In this document: positions 58,069 to 64,000 of the stretch, piece by piece
How positions within the stretch are numbered: position 1 is the first letter of the stretch
Layout of the letters: each line of letters begins with the position of its first letter
Assembly (NCBI RefSeq): GCF_030052815.1
Contig: NC_079499.1
Coordinates: forward strand, 74,353,760 to 74,417,759
Source: Hevea brasiliensis
Lineage: Eukaryota > Streptophyta > Magnoliopsida > Malpighiales > Euphorbiaceae
Direction of reading: 5' to 3'
Length of the DNA: 64,000 nt
Translations under genes and position numbers: made by a program
The notes under the pieces: model-generated
Database searches by the model: none
Seen by the model: the letters and a program-made list of their open reading frames with translations, nothing else
Told to the model about the DNA's origin: nothing

Positions 58069-60181
58069 CACATATGTATTTAAAACACATTAATTCCATG
58101 TTAGAGATGTGTAATAGGTAAGAAATTGTGGAATAAATGAACAAAACCCATGTGTATGAATGCCATGAATTTCGGCAGCCATATTGAAGGAATAGAAATG
58201 AGGGTTTTGTTGGACTTAGAGTGGATTAGAAATGATGTTTAAGATACATATACACAAGGATAATAAATTGGTATGCTAACTAAGGCATCTTGTAGAAAAC
58301 ATAAGGTGAAGCTAGGGTTTTGGGGGAGTGAAAATTGATTTGGCTTATGAAATTGTTAGAGCACATTTTAATGGTCAATTAGTGACCATTTTAAGTAAGT
58401 TGACCATATTATGGACTGAAAAATAGGATTGCAAAGTGAAGTTGTAGGTCGCTGCCTAGGACAAGAGCAGAGGGACTGAAAATTCAGTCCACTTGCACTG
58501 CCATAACTTGGGCTGTGTTGGTCCAATTGGTGTTTGGCCAATTGGACATGAAACTAGGCTTATAATGGCACATTTTTTCTGAAGAAACCATGTCCAAAAG
58601 ACCAAATGAAGAGGACCAAAACTTAGCCCCAATCCGGATACCCTGCAAACAGCCCCTGCAGAAATGACCAAATGAATAGTAACTGTTCATTTGGCCATAA
58701 CTCACTGTAGATTTGGTAAATTGACCTGAAATTTTTACAGCAACAAGTTAAGACATAGACAAACAACTTTCATGAAGAAACCTACCCCAAATTATGACCA
58801 GAACCTAACCCAAATGGCAGTCACAGTTACTGTTCAAACCTGCAACTCTGCAGATTTTGATTTGAGCAGTAATGTTTGGATGGCTATAACTCTCTCTAGA
58901 AAACTCGGATTTAGGCGATTCTTGAACTGATGGAAACCTAAGGTATGGTAGAACATTTCATAAGAAGAAAGTTAGACCAAATTATGAACTTAACTTGATC
59001 AAATTACTGACCAAATTTGGACCAAAAATCTGCCAGACCCAAAATCTCAGCATGAACAGTGCACGTGAACAGTAAACTTATTTTGGCCATAACTTGAGCT
59101 ACAAAACTCCAAATGGAGTGATTCAAAAAAAGAAATTCAACTAGACAAAATAAGGAACAACTTTCATGTTTACCATTTCCTCAAATTCCCACTGTAGAAA
59201 TATCAAATGGAACAATAAAGATGAAGCACCAAATCTGAAAATTTTGTTCAATTAGCATTAAGCTTAGAAATGGTATTGGCAACCAATACCAACAAGTTTT
59301 AAATACAAAATGTGGTATGTTTGGGGTGTTAAAACCAATACACCTATTTTCTATCCAAAAGTCAACATTTTTGTTGACCAATGAGGTGAATAGTGACACC
59401 AAAACCAAAAATTGGCAATTTTGCCAAAATGACCTAAGCTTTGAGAAAGTGACCAAAACTAACAAGTTTTGAATACAAAATGTGGTATGTTGGGAGTATT
59501 AAAAACCAATGTACCTATTGTTTATGCAAAAGTCAACATTTTAGTTGACTAATGAAATGAATAGTGACATGAAAACTTGAAATTCAAAAATTGTGAAACT
59601 TAAAAATGCAAAATGCCCTAGTAGGCCTAATGTGATTGGTTTGGATAGTTTGGCATGCCAATAGGGTATTGTTTTAGCAGTACTGCGAAAGGAAAGGCTT
59701 TATGCCTGTATTCATGGCTTTATGCCCGTATCCATGGCTTTTATGCCCGTATTCATGGCTTTTATGCCGATTATGTGATATCATGGCTCTTTAGCCATAC
59801 TGACTGCATACGTGGTTGACGTTCTGCGTCCCATGGTATGACGGCCCGAGGCACCGCGGTGTCGGTGCCAGCGACGTTATCGATCGATCGTCGGCCCAAA
59901 GATAGGTTACTTGGTCATGGAAAAGTATATCTGTATTTGAACTGATTGTTAAAGAAAATACGAAAATTAAATATCAGAAATGATTATGATAGAATACAAA
60001 GAAACTCAAGATCATGAAGAAAATAAATAAACAAAATGCATGAAGAAGTTAATAGCATAAAACGTAATTAGCCCTCGACTAAACATTAAGTTGGTAATTA
60101 TTCAGTTTTTATGAACACAATGGCTAAGAAATTATGATTTTTATTTGCATATTATTTCTTTCTATTTTATTATTTGCACCA

Positions 60182-60219
60182 CTAAGCTTTATGCTTAGCG
60201 CGTCGCTTTTGCAACGCGC
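60182..60219 (+). other. conserved LTR hairpin pair (family 2 form)
   Basis: CTAAGC (60182-60187) with GCTTAG (60193-60198) around TTTAT, then GCGCGT (60198-60203) with ACGCGC (60214-60219). Confidence 0.6.
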
Positions 60220-60618
60220 GTGAGGTATCTTGATCGAGCCAGTAGACCACAGATTGGGTAAGTCCATCCTGCAGTTCTGCATAGTGTCCGTGTCACCTCA
60301 CAGGCTACAGTGCATTGGTAGGACACTAGGTGTCATTTTGGTATTTTGTAATTGATCTTATTTTCTCATGTGTAAATGAACTTATGAAATGTAATTTGAT
60401 TCTCATGTAAATAATGAGAATTGTGTTTGTAAATGAAAAAGTGAATGTTTATCTGTGATATATATATGATTATCACATGAAATGAATGATTGAGAAATGA
60501 ATGTGAACTGAAAAATATTGAGATTTTGATAAATGGAGTTGAGATGAATGAATAAGAATATAGGAAGTGTTTTTCACAGGTTCTGAAGAACGGTTTTCTC
60601 TATTTTTAGCCGGTACTA

Positions 60619-61566
60619 TTTTTGCTATCTAGCTATGTTATTCCTCATTAGTCATCGACTTTTGGGACGAATTAAACTTTGGAACATGATTAAGCCGTGT
60701 GTAATTTATTGATTTGTATTATGAGATTGTGAAATGGAGTTAAATCCTTATTGACATTCACTGTCTTTTGAAGTTAACTATGTTTTGATCTCTAAGATTT
60801 ATTGTGGTATTGTGTTAAATTCCTTCTAACACTCATTGTCTTGAATTTAACTATGATTTTACATATCCATCATTTAAATGATTATGAATTGTGATTTAAA
60901 TTATATTTGGTTAATGTTGTGCACCACTGAGACATTGTCTCAGCGATAGCTTTTTATTGCTGTCGCAGGTAGGCAGACAGACAGGGCAGCAAACTAGGCT
61001 GCTAGTACCTCCAGTGAGAGATTTTCGAGTATAATGAGTATACCACATTTTGTATTTGTACTGTAATGTATGACCACTGTATGTACATATTGTTTTTGAT
61101 TTTGAGCAGTTGTAAATTCAAATTGTACCTTGAAGTTGTAAAATAATTATGAGTTATTTTGGCTTGTAAAAATTGTATTATATTTCTTGTATCTCAGTCT
61201 TTCAAAAATTACTGTGAATTTGAGTTGAGAAATATGTTGTGTTGAGAAAAATATTGAAGTTGAGATTTGGAAATATATTGAATTGCTTTTTACAGGTTTT
61301 CTGAAGAACTGTTTTATCCAAAATACAGATGGCACTCTGCCAAAATTTTTATAAAAATTCCAAATAATTCAAATATGTTAGTTCTATCACTTCAGTTCAA
61401 AAAAGTTTTTAACACCTGTAAATAGTGCTCACCACTGTAAAAGAAGTAAGAAAAGTTTTTAAAATCCCTTGTAGTGTATTTAATGGGTTATCAGTAGACG
61501 GAGTTGGTAATTCATTAGATATACTACGGGATCATGTTATGCCTTACAGAGGGGTAGGGTATGACA
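60619..61566 (+). repeat. 5' LTR of E5, right part
   Basis: Ends GGGGTAGGGTATGACA at 61566, followed by TGTTTTAG and the primer binding site. It parallels E3 from about 34300 to 35167. The first 90 bp (60619-60710) match other family 1 copies poorly and may be rearranged or miscalled. Hairpin module at 60927-60966. Confidence 0.88.
60927..60966 (+). other. conserved LTR hairpin pair (family 1 form)
   Basis: CTGAGACA (60927-60934) and TGTCTCAG (60936-60943); then GCGATAGC (60943-60950) and GCTGTCGC (60959-60966) with one wobble pair. GTGCACCA stands immediately upstream. It lies about 640 bp before the LTR end. Confidence 0.62.
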
Positions 61567-61574
61567 TGTTTTAG

Positions 61575-61586
61575 TGGTATCAGAAC
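61575..61586 (+). promoter_or_regulatory. primer binding site, E5 (one mismatch)
   Basis: TGGTATCAGAAC, one change from the initiator tRNA-Met site, eight bases after the LTR end. Confidence 0.88.
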
Positions 61587-61756
61587 AAAGTTTTTAAATT
61601 CTGTTTTCACCTGTTATTTGAATATTCTTTCTTCATAGTACAACTGCTCAATATCATTGTTTGATACATACAGTACATTACATTATAAATATGCACTAAC
61701 GGGAGGAAATCTCCTTGTGTTATTTGTTCAGGAGATCTAAAATCCTCGGATTGACT

Positions 61757-62876
61757 ATGGAAGAGGGTGATCGTTCAGTCGATCAATCTATTGAGGCTGA
61801 GGTGCAAGGGGATGCCCCAGGCCTACACAATGTCAGTGGTTCAAAGAACACCACCGCAGCATCGCAGCTTTCTGCTCGATTCGCTCGAAGAGATGGCTGC
61901 AATGTTCCAACAAATGGCTGGTAATGTGCCTACTCAAGTCCCAATACAAATACCAGTGGTACAACCACAATCTCCTACTAGGAAGTATGACAAATTGATG
62001 AAGTATGGGGCTACAGAGTTTAAGGGGATAGTATATCCTCTAGAAGCTGAACAATGGTTAGAGAGGATGGATAGGGTTTTCAAGAAATTGCATTGCACGG
62101 AGGAGCTCAGATTTGAATACTCAGTATCTTTGCTCTGGGGATGCTTATGATCGTGGAAAACCATTCCCACACCTGGTAGAACTGCAGTGCTAACATGAAA
62201 TGACTTTCTCAGTGAATTGATGTAAATATGTCCCCGATGCTTATGTAGACCGAAGTTACAAGAATTCCTAAGTGCAAACAGGGAACAGATCGGTGTTGAG
62301 TATGAAAGAAAATTTTCCCGCCTGAGCCATTACGCAGTAAGTTTACTTTCTACCAGCAGGGAGAGATGCAAGAGGTTTGAAACCGGCTTGAAGCCCAGTA
62401 TCAGATTACAAGTAGTCGGATTCAAACACATTAACTTCTCTGAACTTGTTTCTCAAGCCCTAGAGCTGGAAAGAATTGAGTTTGAAGCTACTTCTGAGAA
62501 AAAGAAATCAGAGAAGACAGAGAAAGAGGGAAAATCAGTAAAACAGAGTTCCAGTGGTCCTACTGGAAAGAGGAAGAATCATGGGGGACACAGCAGAGGT
62601 GGCAAGAAATCTAGTAGGGGAAGATATTCAGGACAGAAGCCTCCCCTATCTGGTCAGCAGAGTACCAGAGGTTCCTACCCTCCCCGCCAATGTGAAACTT
62701 GTGGAAGAAATCATGGTGGGATATGCTACAAGGCTATTGGAGCCTGTTATAACTGTGGAGGCACAGGACACTTTGCCAAGGACTGCACTAGTAGTCGCAG
62801 GGTTGGACCACCTCCTACTACTGTAGAAGGGTCGATTGAGCCCCGTCACGAAGTTCACAACCGCCAGCAGAGGTAG
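61757..62876 (+). pseudogene. E5 gag with zinc knuckle, broken
   Basis: ATG at 61757 (MEEGDRSVDQSIEAEVQGD). After about 45 codons the frame shifts to one with LEEMAAMFQQMAGNVP, SPTRKYDKLMKYGATEFKG, LEAEQWLERMDRVFKKLHC and stops near 62150. Further shifts lead to the frame 62388-62876 with SELVSQALELERIEFEATSE, a Lys/Ser-rich basic stretch, CETCGRNHGGICY and the CCHC knuckle CYNCGGTGHFAKDC. The start follows the acceptor-like CAG at 61729-61731 by 25 bases. The gag differs clearly from family 2, confirming separate families despite related LTRs. Confidence 0.85.
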
Positions 62877-63302
62877 AGGCAGGGGTAGAGGTAGCCAAAG
62901 AGCAGCCAAGGCACGATGAAACATTCAGAGCAAGACAAAGGTTCCTGGTCGAGTCTATGCAATGAGACAGAGGGAAGAGGCTGAGACTTCTGATGTTGTG
63001 GCTGGTACCTTCTCAACTTTTAATCAAGATGTGTTTGTGTTATTTGATCCGGGTTCTACCCATTCTTATGTGAGTGCTAGTATCATTGATTGCATTGCTG
63101 TTCCATGTACAAAAATGGAATTTGAGGTGCTAGTAACAAGTCCACTAGGACAGGAAGTCAGGGTTAATAGAATGTATAGAGATTGTCCTTTGGTGATCCA
63201 AAGACACACTTTTCTGTCTGATTTCATTGAAATGCCCTTCAGAGATTATGATATCATCTTGGGCATGGATTGGTTAGCTAGGCATCATGCCATGATTGAC
63301 TG
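62877..63302 (+). pseudogene. E5 aspartic protease
   Basis: Frame 62962-63303, shifted relative to gag: SDVVAGTFSTFNQDVFVLFD, catalytic DPGSTHSYVSASI, LVTSPLGQEV, and [21 protein letters not shown], then a TGA. The retroviral-type protease would cut the polyprotein; one monomer per polyprotein, active as a dimer. The next domain is in another frame, so a small indel lies near 63300. Confidence 0.88.
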
Positions 63303-64000
63303 AGGTCAAGATCACTTTTGGCCTTCCTCGATGATGATGTGGTAATACATGGGGAAAGGCAGTTATTGCCATCAAACATCATTTCAGCTGCACTAGCCAG
63401 AAAAATGATCAGAAAGGGGTGTGAAGCCTACTTGGCACATGTGGTAGACACTCAAGTGGGGAGTCCAACATTGAAAGACATCCCTACAGTATATGACTTT
63501 CCAGATGTGTTTCCTGATGAATTGCCAGGATTACCTCCGGAAAGAGAAGTGCAGTTTGAAATTAATGTTATGCCTGGTGTGGAACCAATCTCCATAACGC
63601 CATACAGAATGGCACCAGCAGAGTTGAAGGAGTTGAAGATACAATTGCAAGAACTACTTGAAAAGGGCTTCATCCGCCCTAGTGTGTCACCTTGGGGAGC
63701 ACCAGTGTTGTTTGTTAAGAAGAAGGATGGTACTCTCCGCTTATGCATTGACTACCGACAGTTGAATAAGGTGACAATAAAGAACAGTTATCCATTGCCT
63801 CGCATTGATGATCTGTTTGATCAGTTGAAGGGTGCAGCTGTATTCTCCAAAATTGATTTGCGATCTGGTTATTATCAGTTGAAGGTGCAAGAGCAGAGTA
63901 TTCCAAAAACTGCTTTCAGAACTCGGTATGGCCACTATGAGTTTCTAGTAATGCCATTCGGATTAACAAATGCTCCATATGCTTTTATGGATCTGATGAA
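63303..64000 (+). pseudogene. E5 PR-RT linker and reverse transcriptase, cut by window end
   Basis: Open from 63303 to the window end: [130 protein letters not shown] and AFMDLM. The catalytic FIDD box should follow just outside the window. No stop is seen, so this stretch is better preserved than the E5 gag. Confidence 0.92.

Larger units (their letters stand above)
57202..60618 (+). repeat. nested family 2 LTR, 3' end truncated
   Basis: Begins TGTAACACCCTCCCGG after TTCTC and follows the gag-only LTRs to the GTTTTCTCTATTTTTAGCC block at about 60610. It stops there, missing roughly 190 bp before the expected GTGTCACA end. Host E5 LTR resumes at about 60619, also missing roughly 400 bp compared with E3, so a deletion removed both flanks of the right junction; boundary accurate to about 30 bp. 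Donor-like AAG|GTTAGT at 58062, palindrome 58668-58694, hairpin 60182-60219. Confidence 0.8.

Noticed and set aside
1..64000. CRISPR arrays, rRNA genes or a bacterial origin
   Set aside because: No regularly spaced short repeats with unique spacers, no rRNA blocks, and no operon-like coding; plant-type LTR retrotransposons account for essentially all of the window.

Overview
The window is nuclear DNA of a flowering plant, probably a eudicot (species not determinable from sequence). It is AT-rich and built entirely from LTR retrotransposons. The initiator-tRNA-Met primer binding site, plant-type Ty3/gypsy chromovirus proteins and a Ty1/copia remnant all point to a plant. I found no host gene, rRNA gene, true tRNA gene or CRISPR array. 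Almost every open frame is a retrotransposon fragment, a frame inside an LTR, or a shadow of these. Two related gypsy families with very long LTRs dominate. Family 1 (LTR about 3.5-3.9 kb) starts TGTAACACCC, ends GTGTGACA, and has TGTTTTAG-type sequence before the primer binding site. Family 2 (LTR about 3.15-3.45 kb, one 4.5 kb) starts TGTAACACCCTCCC, ends GGTGTCACA, followed by TTTAG and the primer binding site. Both look like Tekay/Del-type chromoviruses (gag with CCHC knuckle, PR, RT, RNase H, integrase; a chromodomain tail is visible in one family 2 copy), all inactivated by stops, frameshifts or truncation. Layout. 1-1557: ends of two LTRs. 1558-6641: a minus-strand Ty1/copia body split by a family 1-type solo LTR (2963-6491, duplication AACTT). 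6642-9693: a truncated family 1-type LTR fused through a pol snippet (9694-9890) to the truncated 3' LTR of family 2 element A (minus, 9890-18546). Element B, a minus-strand family 1 element, is the host for much of the middle: its pol survives as 18547-19996, 25833-26203 and 30728-31570. B is interrupted by A, by a probable copia-type solo LTR (19997-25832, duplication TGTAA, itself split by a family 1 solo LTR 20545-24455), by a family 2 solo LTR (26204-30727, duplication CAGCT) and by element E3 (family 1, plus, from 31571). E3 is interrupted by E4 (family 2, plus: LTR 35823-38981 and 47851-47873, body 47874-52338). The E4 5' LTR is split 18 bp before its end by a gag-only family 2 derivative plus a foldback cassette (38982-47850, duplication GTAGA). 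E4's integrase is cut by a minus family 1-type LTR (52339-54893), which is cut by E5 (family 1, plus, 54894 to beyond the window); the E5 5' LTR holds a family 2 LTR (57202-60618). This gives at least five nesting levels. How the parts appear to work: each LTR has a TATA-like box at about 560-650 bp, then a conserved splice-donor-like site at about 850-900 bp, then palindromes and two consecutive hairpins about 640-710 bp from the LTR end, the primer binding site, and a pyrimidine-rich acceptor-like AG just before the gag ATG. I infer a leader intron that would remove most of the LTR, both hairpins and the primer site from the protein-coding RNA while leaving them in the genomic RNA. Other unusual items are a 75-bp GT-AG insertion in the E4 integrase flanked by CAGGT repeats, and an A-forward/B-inverted/C-forward foldback cassette with tRNA-like promoter boxes at 47284-47850. 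All family and lineage assignments come from reading motifs, not from database searches.
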